The notes: generated from the sequence alone by a model not told the origin. A stretch of DNA of 64,000 bases from Occultella kanbiaonis (GCF_009708215.1 NZ_CP046175.1:558001-622000); one strand, 5' to 3'. Counted from the first letter of the stretch, positions 8,541 to 17,914 are shown. Numbers and translations are program-made.

Positions 8541-9848
8541 TTAGATGAGGCCGAACAGTCCGGGTAGCCACAGGGACAGTGCCGGCACGAACTGGATGAC
8601 CAGGAGCATCACGATCAGCGACACGTAGAACCAGAGCAGCGGCTTGAAGACCCGCTCGACCTTCACCTCGGCCACCTTGGCGCCGACGAACAGGACCGGT
8701 GCCGATGGTGGAGATATCACCGCGATGCACATGTTGAACACGAGCATGATGCCGAAGTGGATCGGGCTGATCCCGTACGCCTCCACCGCGATCGGCAGGA
8801 AGATCGGCGTGAAGATCAGCACCGCCGGGGTGGCGTCCAGGGGGATCCCGATGATCAGCAGGATGACCATCATGATGAGCAGGAACACGATCTTGGAGTC
8901 GGTGATCTGCGTCATCCACTCCCCGATCAGCTGCGGCACCCGGGAGTAGGTCATCGCGAAGGACATGATCGAGGAGAGCCCGATCAGGAAGATGACCACC
9001 GAGGAGGTCCGGGTGGACTGCAGCAGGATCTTGGGGAAGTCCTTGATCTTGACCGCCCGGTAGATCATCGCCAGGGCCGCGGAGACCACCACGGAGACCG
9101 CGGCGCCCTCGGTGGGGGTGAAGAACCCGAAGATGATCCCACCGATGACGATGAGCACCATGGACAGGGACGGCAGTGCCCGCCAGAGGATCGTCAGGAA
9201 CACGCGGAACGTCGGGAAACCCTTCCCGCGCAGCTCCGGCTTCTTGCGGGCATAGAGCCAGATGATCACGGCACAGGACAGACCCCAGAGGATGCCGGGG
9301 ATGTACCCGGCGACGAACAGTGCGCCGACGGACGCCTGGGAGACCAGGGCGTACACGATCAGGGTGTTGGACGGCGGGATCAGCATGCCGGAGGGGGCCG
9401 AGGCCACGTTCGCGGCGGCCGCCCAGTGCATGTCGTGGCCGTCCTTGCGCTGCTGCGGCGCCATCGAGGATCCGACGGCGGCCGCGCCCGCGAGGGCGGA
9501 GCCGGAGATCGAACCGAACAGCATGTTCGCGACGACGTTGGTCTGCATGAGCGAGCCGGGCATCCGCCCCGTCATCGCTCTGGCCAGATCGATGAGTCTT
9601 GTGGCTATGCCGCCGTTGTTCATGATGGCACCGGCCAGCACGAAGAGGGGGATCGCGAGCAACGCGAACGAGTCGATGCCGTTGTAGATCTTCTGGGCGC
9701 TCGTGTAGATGCCCTGTTCGTTGCCCTGGAGCAGCACCAGGCAGATCGAGGCGGGAAGTCCGATGGCGACCGAGACGGAGACACCGAGGGCCATCAGGCC
9801 GAACATGCCGATCACCATGATGAGAGTGACCATGAGTGCGTCGTTCAT
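8541..9848 (-). CDS. dctM: TRAP transporter large permease subunit
   Basis: A 435-residue protein with about 12 hydrophobic segments, the normal size for DctM. Typical motifs are LPASICLVLLQG, NGIDSFALLAIPLFVLAG, GRMPGSLMQTNVVANMLFGS and ISGSALAGAAAVGS. This is the ion-coupled permease domain that moves the acid across the membrane with DctQ and the binding protein. It starts one base after the dctQ stop, so the two are translated together. In TRAP systems the coupling ion is usually sodium. Confidence 0.95.
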   Translation of the reverse strand: MNDALMVTLIMVIGMFGLMALGVSVSVAIGLPASICLVLLQGNEQGIYTSAQKIYNGIDSFALLAIPLFVLAGAIMNNGGIATRLIDLARAMTGRMPGSLMQTNVVANMLFGSISGSALAGAAAVGSSMAPQQRKDGHDMHWAAAANVASAPSGMLIPPSNTLIVYALVSQASVGALFVAGYIPGILWGLSCAVIIWLYARKKPELRGKGFPTFRVFLTILWRALPSLSMVLIVIGGIIFGFFTPTEGAAVSVVVSAALAMIYRAVKIKDFPKILLQSTRTSSVVIFLIGLSSIMSFAMTYSRVPQLIGEWMTQITDSKIVFLLIMMVILLIIGIPLDATPAVLIFTPIFLPIAVEAYGISPIHFGIMLVFNMCIAVISPPSAPVLFVGAKVAEVKVERVFKPLLWFYVSLIVMLLVIQFVPALSLWLPGLFGLI

Positions 9849-9849
9849 G

Positions 9850-10392
9850 TCAGATCCCCTCTTCCGCGATCTTGCTGATGTCCACGTCTTCCGGCTCGTC
9901 GTGGTGAGTGATCTGCTCGTCCGAGGCCCGGACGATGTCGATGGTGTGCAGGATGCTGTAGATGACGATCAGCGCACCGGCGATCGGGAGCACCAGGAAC
10001 GTCTGACCCTGGGTGACCGGCATCAGCTGCACGTGGTCCTCCCAGCCGGCCAGGACGTTGCGCATCCCGCCCCAGATCATGATCCAGACCGCGAAGAAGG
10101 CCACGATCGCGTGGGCCAGGATCGAGACACCCTTGACCGCCTTGACCGGCAGCTTGTTGACGAGCCAGTCGATGGCGACGTCCTCCTTCTCGCCGATCAC
10201 GTAGGCGGCGCCGATGATGCCCTGCCAGATGAACACGATCCTTGCGCTCACCTCGGTCCAGGGGAGTGAGATCCCCAGGAACCGGACGACCACCTGGGCA
10301 ATCACCAGGCCGACCATGACCACGAAGAGGATGATGCAGAACCAGCGTAGGAACGCGTTCAACCCCTTGTGGAACCCGTCGATGACCTTCAT
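9850..10392 (-). CDS. dctQ: TRAP transporter small permease subunit
   Basis: A 180-residue protein with four transmembrane segments (for example RWFCIILFVVMVGLVIAQVV and GAALIVIYSIL), the usual topology for DctQ. The motif RFLGISLPWTEVSARIVFIW is characteristic of the family. It forms the membrane complex with DctM, encoded immediately downstream. The acidic C-terminal tail beyond the fourth helix is a minor extension. Confidence 0.93.
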   Translation of the reverse strand: MKVIDGFHKGLNAFLRWFCIILFVVMVGLVIAQVVVRFLGISLPWTEVSARIVFIWQGIIGAAYVIGEKEDVAIDWLVNKLPVKAVKGVSILAHAIVAFFAVWIMIWGGMRNVLAGWEDHVQLMPVTQGQTFLVLPIAGALIVIYSILHTIDIVRASDEQITHHDEPEDVDISKIAEEGI

Positions 10393-10485
10393 CGCTGCTC
10401 CGATTTCTTGTGCTTCAGGTGTCTTGAACAGCCGAATGGGAGTGCGGCCGAAGTCGCCCGCACCCCCACTCGGGTCAGTGCCTGG

Positions 10486-11547
10486 TCAGCTCCCGGCGGG
10501 GAACTGCTCGTTGTACTGCTGGACCGCGTCGAAGAGGTCCTGTCGCACCGGGTTGTTGATGGACTCCTCGACCAGCGGGGTGACCCGCTCACGGAAGGCC
10601 TCGATGTTGACGTCATCGTTGAACTGCGCGCCGGCCTCCTCGGAGGCGGCGATCGACTCGTCGATGAACTCGAGGAAGCCGGTGTTGGCGCTCTCCACCA
10701 GATCCGGGATGAGCGCCTGGAAGGCCTCGCGGTCCTCGTCGCTCATGTCCGCGAGGATGTCGGTGTTCATGAGCAGGTAGTCCGGGATCATGAGGTGACG
10801 GGTGTAGGAGTAGTATTCCGCGACCTCGTCGTGATTGAGGGCGTTGTAGACCGTCTCGTTGTTCTCGGCGCCGTCGAGCACGCCGGACTGGAGCGCGGTG
10901 TAGACCTCGCCCTGGCCCATCGGGGAAGCGACCCCGCCCATCAGCTCGATCATCCGCACCTGGGAGTCGGACTGCTGCACACGAAGCTTCAGGCCGTCCA
11001 GGTCCTCGGGCTCCACGACCGGACGCTCCGCGTTGTACACGTTGCGGACCCCGGCGAACAGGGCGGCCAGGACCGTGATGCCCTTGGACTCCTCGATCGA
11101 GGCGAACAGGTCGCCGGTGACCTCGGTGTCGGCGAACACGCCGGCCTGGGCCTCCTGGGAGGCGAACATGTACGGCAGGTTGAAGACGATGAAGTCCTCG
11201 TTGAAGGACTCCATCACCGGGCCGCCGATGTACATCATCTCGACACTGCCCTCGGAGACGTTGTTCACGACGTCCGCCTGGGTGCCGAGGAGCTCGTTGG
11301 CGTACACCTCGATGCCGTAGCGGCCGTCGGTGGCCTCGTAGAGTGCCTCACCTAGTTCGACCGCGGCGAGGTACTGGGGGTGCTCCTCGGTCTGGTTGAA
11401 CGCGAGCCGCCAGACCGTGTCCGCGCTCGTCACGTCGATGTCGTCTCCGTCGCCACCGTCGATACCACCGCCGGAGCCGCACGCGGCGAGGCCGAGGGTG
11501 ATGGTCAGGGCAGCTGCTGCGGTCGCGAGGACCTTCTTGCGTGTCAT
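10486..11547 (-). CDS. dctP: TRAP transporter substrate-binding lipoprotein
   Basis: A 353-residue extracytoplasmic binding protein. The N-terminus MTRKKVLATAAA is followed by a hydrophobic core and the lipobox LAAC, so it should be lipid-anchored, as expected in a Gram-positive organism. DctP family features include LKLRVQQSDSQVRMIELMGG, the GQGEVYTALQSGVLDGAENN segment that lines the ligand site, and a conserved Arg (in LRVQQ) that binds the substrate carboxylate. The ATG at 11547 is the only start that places the signal peptide correctly. As the first gene of the dctPQM block it faces a 228-bp divergent region with a duplicated 16-bp motif. Confidence 0.95.
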   Translation of the reverse strand: MTRKKVLATAAAALTITLGLAACGSGGGIDGGDGDDIDVTSADTVWRLAFNQTEEHPQYLAAVELGEALYEATDGRYGIEVYANELLGTQADVVNNVSEGSVEMMYIGGPVMESFNEDFIVFNLPYMFASQEAQAGVFADTEVTGDLFASIEESKGITVLAALFAGVRNVYNAERPVVEPEDLDGLKLRVQQSDSQVRMIELMGGVASPMGQGEVYTALQSGVLDGAENNETVYNALNHDEVAEYYSYTRHLMIPDYLLMNTDILADMSDEDREAFQALIPDLVESANTGFLEFIDESIAASEEAGAQFNDDVNIEAFRERVTPLVEESINNPVRQDLFDAVQQYNEQFPAGS

Positions 11548-11651
11548 TACAGACCTCTTCGTCCGGGGGATATCACCGAATGTAGTGCGGACGGCCGGCG
11601 GCCGCCCCTCGGCTCCGCGATCATCGTGGAGCCGCCCCGCCATGCTAGGTC

Positions 11652-11690
11652 AATAGTCATATCAAAGCGGGTGGAATAGTGATATCAAAG
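11652..11690. promoter_or_regulatory. Duplicated 16-bp motif upstream of dctP
   Basis: Two direct copies of AATAGT(C/G)ATATCAAAG lie at 11652-11667 and 11675-11690, with 15 of 16 bases identical and a 23-bp period. The second contains the palindrome TGATATCA. They sit in the divergent gap between dctP and the beta-hydroxyacid dehydrogenase gene. An AT-rich duplicated motif there suggests a regulator binding site, perhaps for one of the two GntR/FCD proteins encoded nearby. Confidence 0.55.
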
Positions 11691-11775
11691 TGTCAGCGGG
11701 TTGTGCAAGTCAACGAGATCGGCTGCAGTCACCGCGGGCATGGACGCCCACCGACACACGAGAGGGACCGGGACG

Positions 11776-12837
11776 ATGATGACGGACATGACGAGCGGGA
11801 CGAGCGGGACGGCTTCGACAGGGGCGGGAGAGGCGAACGGCGGGGCCGCACCGGGCGCGGATGGCACCAGGGTCGGGGTCATCGGGCTGGGCGTGATGGG
11901 TGCGCCGATGGCTCGGCACATGGCGACGGCGGGCATCCCCACCTCGGTGTGGGCACGGCGTCCGGCGATCACGCAGGCGCTCGCCGCGCACGGCGCCTCG
12001 GTGGCGGCAACGGCCGCCGAGCTCGCGGCTGCGAGCGACGTGGTCGTCCTGGTGCTGCCCGGCATGCCGGAGATCGACGCCGTGCTGACCGGCCCGGACG
12101 GGCTGCTCGCGGGCAATGCCGGTGAGCCCGACGGCGTGGGTGGCGCCGAGCAGGTCGGCTCGTCCGACCCCGACGGCGTGGCCGCCGCTGGGCAGGTCGG
12201 CTCGGCGCGGCCGGCCCGGCTGTTGGTGATCTGCTCGACGGTATCCCCGCGCGACGTGCGCGAACTCGCGGATCGACCGGAGCTGCGCGACGCCGGCTGG
12301 CGCGTCGTGGACGCCCCGATCTCCGGCGGCGAGCAGGGCGCCGAGGCCGGAACGCTCGCGATCTTCGTCGGCGGCGAACGCGAGGACGTCGAGGTCGTCG
12401 CCGGGGTCCTGAGCGCCACCGGGAACCCGGTGCACCTGGGCCCGCTCGGCTCGGGCCAGGTCGGCAAGGCCTGCAACCAGGTGATCGTGGCGGCCACCGT
12501 CACCGCCCTCGGAGAGGCCGCGGTCCTCGCCGAGCGGTCCGGGCTGGACGTCGCAGCACTCTTCGACCTGCTCGGCGGCGGCTACGCCGGCTCCCGTCTG
12601 CTCGAGGTCAAGAAGGACCGCTTCGTCGCGCACGACCACTCGCCGTCGGGCGCCGCGAAATACATGGTCAAGGACCTCACCGGCGCCCTCGACCAGGCCG
12701 AGGACGCCCGCACCACGCTGCCGCTGACCACGCAGCTGCTGCAGACCTTCACCGACCTGACCGCAGCCGGCCTCGGGGACAACGACACCGCCGTCGTCCA
12801 GGCCTGGATCGAGCAGCAGGGCGGGCAGGCCTCCTGA
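11776..12837 (+). CDS. Beta-hydroxyacid dehydrogenase (3-hydroxyisobutyrate/tartronate semialdehyde reductase family)
   Basis: A 353-residue NAD(P)-dependent dehydrogenase. The N-terminal Rossmann motif is VGVIGLGVMGAPMARHMA. The substrate motif APISGGEQGAEAGTLAIFVG and the catalytic lysine segment GQVGKACNQVIVA (Lys after GQVG) follow. The last 150 residues are the helical dimerisation domain. It carries about 27 extra residues of Thr/Gly/Ala-rich sequence before the Rossmann fold and a short insertion around residues 118-140 with two near-repeats (EPDGVGGAEQVGSSDPDGV). The ATG at 11776 has AGAGGGA eight bases upstream. In a sugar-acid cluster its likely job is tartronate semialdehyde or a related aldehyde, as for GarR. 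Confidence 0.85.
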   Translation: MMTDMTSGTSGTASTGAGEANGGAAPGADGTRVGVIGLGVMGAPMARHMATAGIPTSVWARRPAITQALAAHGASVAATAAELAAASDVVVLVLPGMPEIDAVLTGPDGLLAGNAGEPDGVGGAEQVGSSDPDGVAAAGQVGSARPARLLVICSTVSPRDVRELADRPELRDAGWRVVDAPISGGEQGAEAGTLAIFVGGEREDVEVVAGVLSATGNPVHLGPLGSGQVGKACNQVIVAATVTALGEAAVLAERSGLDVAALFDLLGGGYAGSRLLEVKKDRFVAHDHSPSGAAKYMVKDLTGALDQAEDARTTLPLTTQLLQTFTDLTAAGLGDNDTAVVQAWIEQQGGQAS

Positions 12838-12951
12838 CGGGCATTGCCTCCCGGGCGGGTGATTGGTAGTATCTATTCCTGCTCGGGCCCAGCCCGCAAC
12901 GACGCGCACCGCGATACCTGCGGTACTCGCCCCGTCCTACGAAGGTGACCA

Positions 12952-13722
12952 ATGACGACTTCCCTCTTCGACCTCACCGGTCGACTCGCGTTCGTGACCG
13001 GTTCCGCCAGGGGTCTCGGCAATGCCCTGGCGCTCGGTCTGGCACAGGCCGGCGCGGACGTCGTCGTGCACGGTCGTGACCAGACGGTCACCGCCGAGGC
13101 GGCGGCCAGTATCGCCGAGGAGACCGGGGTGAAGACCCACACGGTCTGCTTCGACGTCACCGACGCGGACGTGGTCCGCGAGCAGGTCACCGCGCTGATC
13201 GAGGAGGTCGGCGTGCCGGACATCCTCGTCAACAACGCGGGCATGCAGCACCGCGCGCCGTTCAACTCCTTCCCCGCCGACAAGTGGGACCAGGTCCTCA
13301 CCACGAACCTCTCCTCGGTCTTCTACGTCTCCCAGCCGGTCACCACCGCGATGGCCGAGCGTGGCTCCGGGAAGGTCATCAACATCGGCTCGGCGATGTC
13401 GGCACTGGCCCGTCAGACGATCGCGCCGTACACCGCCTCCAAGGGCGGCGTCGTGATGCTCACCAAGGGCATGGCCGCGGACCTGGCCCGCTTCGACATC
13501 CAGGTGAACGCGATCTCGCCGGGGTACTTCGCCTCCGAGATGAACCGCGACCTGTGGAGCGACCCGGAGTTCGACGGCTGGCTCAAGAACCGCACCCCGG
13601 CCCACCGCTGGGGCAAGTTCGAAGAGCTCGTCGGTGCCGCGGTGTTCCTCGCCTCGGCCGCGTCCAGCTTCGTGTCCGGCCAGAACATCCACGTCGACGG
13701 CGGCCTGACCTCCGTCGTCTGA
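12952..13722 (+). CDS. SDR oxidoreductase, gluconate 5-dehydrogenase-like
   Basis: A 256-residue classical short-chain dehydrogenase. The cofactor motif is TGSARGLG at 16-23, then NNAGMQHR. The catalytic Ser is in NIGSAMSALA and the Tyr/Lys pair in YTASKGG. The QHRAPFNSFPADKWDQVL segment and NAISPGYFASEMN strongly resemble gluconate 5-dehydrogenases (IdnO) and the related KduD. It is followed 67 bp downstream by an idonate-5-dehydrogenase-like gene. The pair matches the L-idonate to 5-ketogluconate to gluconate route. A TAGTAT box at 12867-12872 may be a -10 element for this gene. Confidence 0.88.
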   Translation: MTTSLFDLTGRLAFVTGSARGLGNALALGLAQAGADVVVHGRDQTVTAEAAASIAEETGVKTHTVCFDVTDADVVREQVTALIEEVGVPDILVNNAGMQHRAPFNSFPADKWDQVLTTNLSSVFYVSQPVTTAMAERGSGKVINIGSAMSALARQTIAPYTASKGGVVMLTKGMAADLARFDIQVNAISPGYFASEMNRDLWSDPEFDGWLKNRTPAHRWGKFEELVGAAVFLASAASSFVSGQNIHVDGGLTSVV

Positions 13723-13789
13723 CCACGACTCCGGACGGGCCGCGCCGCCGCGGCCCGTCCTCCCACCCTCGATCAGCAAAGGAACCAGC

Positions 13790-14794
13790 GTGCGCGCACT
13801 CAGCATCCACGGCAAGGAAGACCTTCGGCCCGTTGAGGTCGACGTGCCCGAGCCGGGCCCGGACCAGGTCCGGATCAAGGTCGCCTACGTGGGGATCTGT
13901 GGCTCGGACCTGCACTACTACTTCCACGGTGCGAACGGTGCGTTCGTGGTCCGCGAGCCGCTGGTGCCCGGCCACGAGCTCTCCGGCACGGTCGACGCGG
14001 ACCCGAGCGGCCGGCTCGCCCCGGGCACCCCAGTGACCGTGCACCCGGCCACGTTCGGCCCGGTCGTTGCCGGCCTGGAGGACGCGCGGCACCTGTGGCC
14101 CGGCGGTTCCTACCTCGGTTCGGCCTCCACCTGGCCACACACCCAGGGCGGGATGGCGCAGTACCTGGTGGTCGGCGCGGACATGATCCGGGAGCTGCCC
14201 GCGGAACTGCCGCTGACCCGGGCCGCGCTCGCCGAGCCGCTCGCAGTGGCGCTGCACGGCGTCTCCCAGGCCGGTGGCGTCGAGGGCGCGCGCGTCCTGG
14301 TCAGCGGTGCCGGCCCGATCGGACTGCTCACCGCGTTCGCCGCGAAGGCGCTCGGCGCCGCCCACGTGACCGTGGCCGACGTGGTGCCCGAACCGCTCGA
14401 GCGAGCCACCGCCGTCGGCGCGGACGCCACGATCCTGCTCGGCAGCGCCGAGGTGCCCGTCAATGCCTACGACGTGGTGCTCGAGTGCGCGGGCGTGCCC
14501 GCGTCCATCACCACGGCGATCGGCGCGGTGCGCCCCCGCGGTGTCGTCGCCCAGGTGGGCATGCTCCCGAACGCCGAGGTGTCGGTGCTGCTCGCGCCGC
14601 TGATCTCCAAGGAGGCGCGCCTGGTGGGCTGCTTCCGGTTCGACGACGAGATCGGTGAGGCCGTGCGGCTGCTGAACGCCCACCCCGAGGCAGAGGCCGT
14701 GGTGACGCACGTGATCAGCTCCGCCGACGCCGTCGAGGCGTTCGCGACCGCCAAGGACAGCCGCGCCTCGGGCAAGGTCCTCGTCGCACTCTGA
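13790..14794 (+). CDS. L-idonate 5-dehydrogenase-like zinc alcohol dehydrogenase
   Basis: A 334-residue medium-chain dehydrogenase. The catalytic zinc ligands are visible in GICGSDLHYYFHG (Cys) and PLVPGHELSG (His-Glu). The cofactor site is VLVSGAGPIGLLTAFAAKALG. ICGSDLHYY, WPHTQGGMAQYLVV and LAEPLAVALHG are shared with L-idonate 5-dehydrogenases. The structural-zinc loop with four cysteines, present in E. coli IdnD, is absent: residues 81-105 contain no cysteine. The start is GTG at 13790 with AAAGGAA eight bases upstream. It would oxidise L-idonate to 5-keto-D-gluconate, the substrate of the preceding SDR. Confidence 0.85.
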   Translation: MRALSIHGKEDLRPVEVDVPEPGPDQVRIKVAYVGICGSDLHYYFHGANGAFVVREPLVPGHELSGTVDADPSGRLAPGTPVTVHPATFGPVVAGLEDARHLWPGGSYLGSASTWPHTQGGMAQYLVVGADMIRELPAELPLTRAALAEPLAVALHGVSQAGGVEGARVLVSGAGPIGLLTAFAAKALGAAHVTVADVVPEPLERATAVGADATILLGSAEVPVNAYDVVLECAGVPASITTAIGAVRPRGVVAQVGMLPNAEVSVLLAPLISKEARLVGCFRFDDEIGEAVRLLNAHPEAEAVVTHVISSADAVEAFATAKDSRASGKVLVAL

Positions 14795-14844
14795 GGCTCG
14801 AGCGGTCCAGGGTCCGAAGGAGGGCAGCCGGTGGGGAGTGAGGT

Positions 14845-15534
14845 TCAGCCGACCTCGTCCCGGACCAGCGAGAGCATGGTGCGGGAGGCCTCCTCGGCAG
14901 CCTGCGCGCTGCCCTCGGACACCGCGCGGGCCGCGCTGACGTGGCAGGCCAGGGCGAGCGGGTTCGGGTGCGCCGGGGTCAGGCCGAGGTGGGACCGACC
15001 GATCAGGACCTCGGTCACGGCCGGCTCGAGCGCCAGCAGCATCGGGTTGCCGCTGGCCCGCAGCAGCGTCACGTGGAACTCGACGTCCACCCGCAGATAC
15101 TCGTCGGAGTCGCCGCGGCCGGCGTCCCCGATCGCACTGAGCTGGTTGACCAGGTCGAGCAGGAGGGCACGCTGGGCGGCCGTCGCGTGCTGGGCCGCGA
15201 GCCGGGTGGCCGTGGGCTCGATGGCGATGCGCAGGTCCATGAGTGCGAGGAGCTGGGCGTCGCGGCCCTCGCCGAGCAGGTTCCAGCGGATCACCTGTGG
15301 GTCCAGCACGTTCCAGTCCGCGGCGGGGGAGACGATCAGGCCCACGCGCCGGCGCGCGGTGATCATCCCGAGCGACTGCAGCGCGCGCATGGCCTCCCTG
15401 GCCACGGTCCGCGAGACGCCGAACTCCTGCTCCAGGCCCGCCAGCGACATCACCTCGAGTGGTGCGAGCTCACCGCTGACGATGCGACTGCCGAGCACGT
15501 CGACCATGTGCTCGTACATGGAGGCCTTAGCCAT
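14845..15534 (-). CDS. GntR-family regulator, FadR/FCD subfamily
   Basis: A 229-residue regulator. The N-terminal winged helix contains LEQEFGVSRTVAREAMRALQ followed by the wing LGMITARRRVGLIVSP. The C-terminal all-helical FCD domain carries the metal/ligand residues in DLRIAIEPTATRLA and in VDVEFHVTLLRASGNPML. FCD regulators typically sense organic or sugar acids. The ATG at 15534 (MAKASMYEH) is preferred over a TTG three codons upstream. It is divergent from the fuconate-dehydratase-like gene, so it probably represses that gene and perhaps the convergent dehydrogenase genes. Confidence 0.9.
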   Translation of the reverse strand: MAKASMYEHMVDVLGSRIVSGELAPLEVMSLAGLEQEFGVSRTVAREAMRALQSLGMITARRRVGLIVSPAADWNVLDPQVIRWNLLGEGRDAQLLALMDLRIAIEPTATRLAAQHATAAQRALLLDLVNQLSAIGDAGRGDSDEYLRVDVEFHVTLLRASGNPMLLALEPAVTEVLIGRSHLGLTPAHPNPLALACHVSAARAVSEGSAQAAEEASRTMLSLVRDEVG

Positions 15535-15727
15535 CGTTGCCAATCTCCGAACCGGGGGGTCTCGACCGCGCCAGTGACTCGCGACATCTGATCTTTACGG
15601 CCGAATCTAGCCGGTTTCTACGCTGATTCCTAGTCAGAGTGGAAATTCATCGGATGACTGCATAGGGTTGTTGGGGTGCGCTTCGGCGTGCCCTTGGCTG
15701 CCCGGATCCGACCCAGGAGAACCCCAC

Positions 15728-17059
15728 ATGACTCGCATCGTCGGCGTCGACATCGAGGACGTCCGCTTCCCCACCTCCCTCACGGCCGATGGCTCGGACG
15801 CGATGAACAAGGACGGTGACTACTCCGCCGCGTACGTCGTGCTGCGCACCGACGGGCAGGGGCCCGACGGCGGCCCGTTGGCCGGTCATGGCCTCACCTT
15901 CACGATCGGTCGGGGCAACGACATCGTCGCCGTCGCCGCGCGGGAGCAGGCGGCGCAGCTCGTCGGACGGGAGGTCGCCGAGGTCGTCGCCGACCTCGGC
16001 GGGGTCTACCGCGACCTCACTGCGGACTCCCAGATCCGCTGGCTCGGCCCGGAGAAGGGCGTGGTGCACCTGTCCCTGTCCGCGGTGATGAACGCGGTCT
16101 GGGATCTCGCGGCACGCGCCGCCGGCAAGCCGCTCTGGCGCCTGCTCGCTGACCTGAGCCCCGAGGAGCTGGTCGACGTCGCGGACCTGCGCTACCTGTC
16201 CGACGCCCTCACCCGGGACGAGGCGATTGCGATCCTGCGCGCCCAGGAGGCAGGCAAGGCCGAGCGCATCGCCGAGCTCGAGCGCACCGGCTACCCCTGC
16301 TACACCACCTCGGCCGGCTGGCTCGGCTACAGCGACGAGAAGCTGCGGCGGCTGTGCCAGGAGGCCATCGACGACGGCTACAACCACATCAAGCTCAAGG
16401 TCGGCGCGAACCTCGAGGACGACATCCGCCGCTGCTCGATCGCCCGCGAGGTGATCGGCCCGGACCGGACCCTGATGATCGACGCGAACCAGGTCTGGGA
16501 CGTGCCTCAGGCGATCGAGTGGACGAACGCCCTCGCGCAGTTCGACCTGCTCTGGATCGAGGAGCCCACCTCGCCCGACGACATCCTCGGGCACGCCGCC
16601 ATCAAGAAGGGCGTGGCACCCATCGGGGTCGCGACCGGCGAGCACGGCCACAACCGCGTGATGTTCAAGCAGTTCATGCAGGCGGGGGCGATGGACTTCT
16701 GCCAGCTCGACACCGGCCGCCTGGGCAGCCTCAACGAGATCATCGCCGTGCTCCTGCTGGCGGCGAAGTTCGGGGTGCCGGTGTGCCCGCACGCCGGCGG
16801 CGTCGGCCTGTGCGAGATGGTCCAGCACGTCTCGATGCTGGACTTCGTGGCCGTCTCCGGCACTCGCGAGGGCCGGGTCACCGAGTTCGTCGACCACCTG
16901 CACGAGCACTTCACCGACCCGTGCATCGTCGCCGGTGCCGCCTACCGGGTGCCGACCAAGCCGGGGTACTCGACGCAGATGCACGAGTCCTCCATCGCCG
17001 AGTTCCGGTTCCCGGACGGTTCGTACTGGGCCGGACAGCTCGCCGAAGCCTCGGCATGA
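15728..17059 (+). CDS. L-fuconate dehydratase-like enolase-superfamily protein
   Basis: A 443-residue acid-sugar dehydratase. The signature [20 protein letters not shown] at the N-terminus is typical of L-fuconate dehydratases. Active-site residues appear in order: Lys in HIKLKVGA, metal-binding Asp in [10 protein letters not shown], Glu in [11 protein letters not shown], Glu in ATGEHGHNR, and catalytic His in VCPHAGGVG. The enzyme would dehydrate L-fuconate or a close relative to a 2-keto-3-deoxy acid. The ATG at 15728 follows CAGGAGAA. It overlaps the next GntR gene by four bases (ATGA), and a second GntR gene is divergent. The substrate may be the TRAP-imported acid. Confidence 0.9.
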   Translation: MTRIVGVDIEDVRFPTSLTADGSDAMNKDGDYSAAYVVLRTDGQGPDGGPLAGHGLTFTIGRGNDIVAVAAREQAAQLVGREVAEVVADLGGVYRDLTADSQIRWLGPEKGVVHLSLSAVMNAVWDLAARAAGKPLWRLLADLSPEELVDVADLRYLSDALTRDEAIAILRAQEAGKAERIAELERTGYPCYTTSAGWLGYSDEKLRRLCQEAIDDGYNHIKLKVGANLEDDIRRCSIAREVIGPDRTLMIDANQVWDVPQAIEWTNALAQFDLLWIEEPTSPDDILGHAAIKKGVAPIGVATGEHGHNRVMFKQFMQAGAMDFCQLDTGRLGSLNEIIAVLLLAAKFGVPVCPHAGGVGLCEMVQHVSMLDFVAVSGTREGRVTEFVDHLHEHFTDPCIVAGAAYRVPTKPGYSTQMHESSIAEFRFPDGSYWAGQLAEASA

Positions 17060-17823
17060 GCCCCGGTCCGGGGTCCGCACCGGCGCCGGATCCAGGTGGG
17101 GATGCGGGCGACGGCCGGCGTGGCTCCCGGACCGATCATGTGGTCACCGGGATCGCCCGGCTGATCATCGACGGCGACCTCGCCGCGGGGGACCGGCTGC
17201 CGGTCGAGAAGGACCTGGCGGCCCGGTTCGACGTCTCCCGCGGCTCCCTGCGCGAGGCCGTCCGGGCCCTGGCCGCCCTCGGTGTGGTCGAGTCCCGGCA
17301 GGGTGACGGCACCTACGTGACGAGCCTCGACCCGGCCCTGCTCGTCGGGCCGCTCGGCCTCGCCGTCGACCTCCAGGCGGCCGGGCACGGCGCGCACATC
17401 CATTCGGTGCGCCGGCTGCTCGAGGTGGAGGCGGCCGGCCTCGCCGCCACCCAGGGGCTCGCGTCGACGCCGGAGCGCAGCGACGCCGTCGACGCCATCG
17501 AGGCCGCCGCCGCGATGCTGGCGGAGGTGCCACCGGGCGGTCTCGACCGCGCCGCGTTCCTGGAGCTCGACCTGGCCTTCCACCGCGCCATCGGGGCGGC
17601 CTCCGGCAATCCCGTGCTCGCCGCCCTCATCGAGGCGCTCGCCGGCCGGACCGCGAGGCACCGGCTCCTGCGCAGCGCCACCGAGGCCGGGGTGGAGCAC
17701 CGGACGCAGGCCGAGCACGAGGCGATCCTGAGCGCCGTCACCGCCGGCGACCCGGAGCGGGCGCGGGTCCGGATGGCCGCGCACCTGCTCGCCGTCGAGG
17801 ATTTCCTGCGCGGGAGCGAGTGA
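17056..17823 (+). CDS. GntR-family regulator, FadR/FCD subfamily
   Basis: A 255-residue regulator with a Pro/Gly-rich N-terminal tail of about 25 residues. The winged helix follows: [20 protein letters not shown], then [21 protein letters not shown]. The FCD domain begins near residue 110 with [13 protein letters not shown] and contains [21 protein letters not shown] and [14 protein letters not shown], which carry the usual metal-binding His and Asp residues. It starts inside the stop codon of the dehydratase gene (ATGA overlap), so it is co-expressed with the enzyme. Two FCD regulators flanking one enzyme gene suggests layered control. Confidence 0.9.
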   Translation: MSPGPGSAPAPDPGGDAGDGRRGSRTDHVVTGIARLIIDGDLAAGDRLPVEKDLAARFDVSRGSLREAVRALAALGVVESRQGDGTYVTSLDPALLVGPLGLAVDLQAAGHGAHIHSVRRLLEVEAAGLAATQGLASTPERSDAVDAIEAAAAMLAEVPPGGLDRAAFLELDLAFHRAIGAASGNPVLAALIEALAGRTARHRLLRSATEAGVEHRTQAEHEAILSAVTAGDPERARVRMAAHLLAVEDFLRGSE

Positions 17824-17880
17824 CGTCCACGTCCGCGATGCGAGCCCGATGCCACCGAACGGCGGTATCTGGGCATCGAA

Positions 17881-17913
17881 GGTAGAAGGCACCGTGTGAT
17901 GGTAGAATCTACC
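17881..17913 (+). promoter_or_regulatory. vapBC operator and overlapping -10 box
   Basis: A perfect 13-bp palindrome GGTAGAATCTACC (17901-17913) lies one base before the vapB start, with a degenerate copy GGTAGAAGGCACC 20 bp upstream at 17881-17893. The hexamer TAGAAT inside the palindrome (17903-17908) makes a good -10 box, placing the transcription start at or next to the A of the vapB ATG. This is the layout of an autorepressed toxin-antitoxin operon with a leaderless message. Confidence 0.65.
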
Positions 17914-17914
17914 G

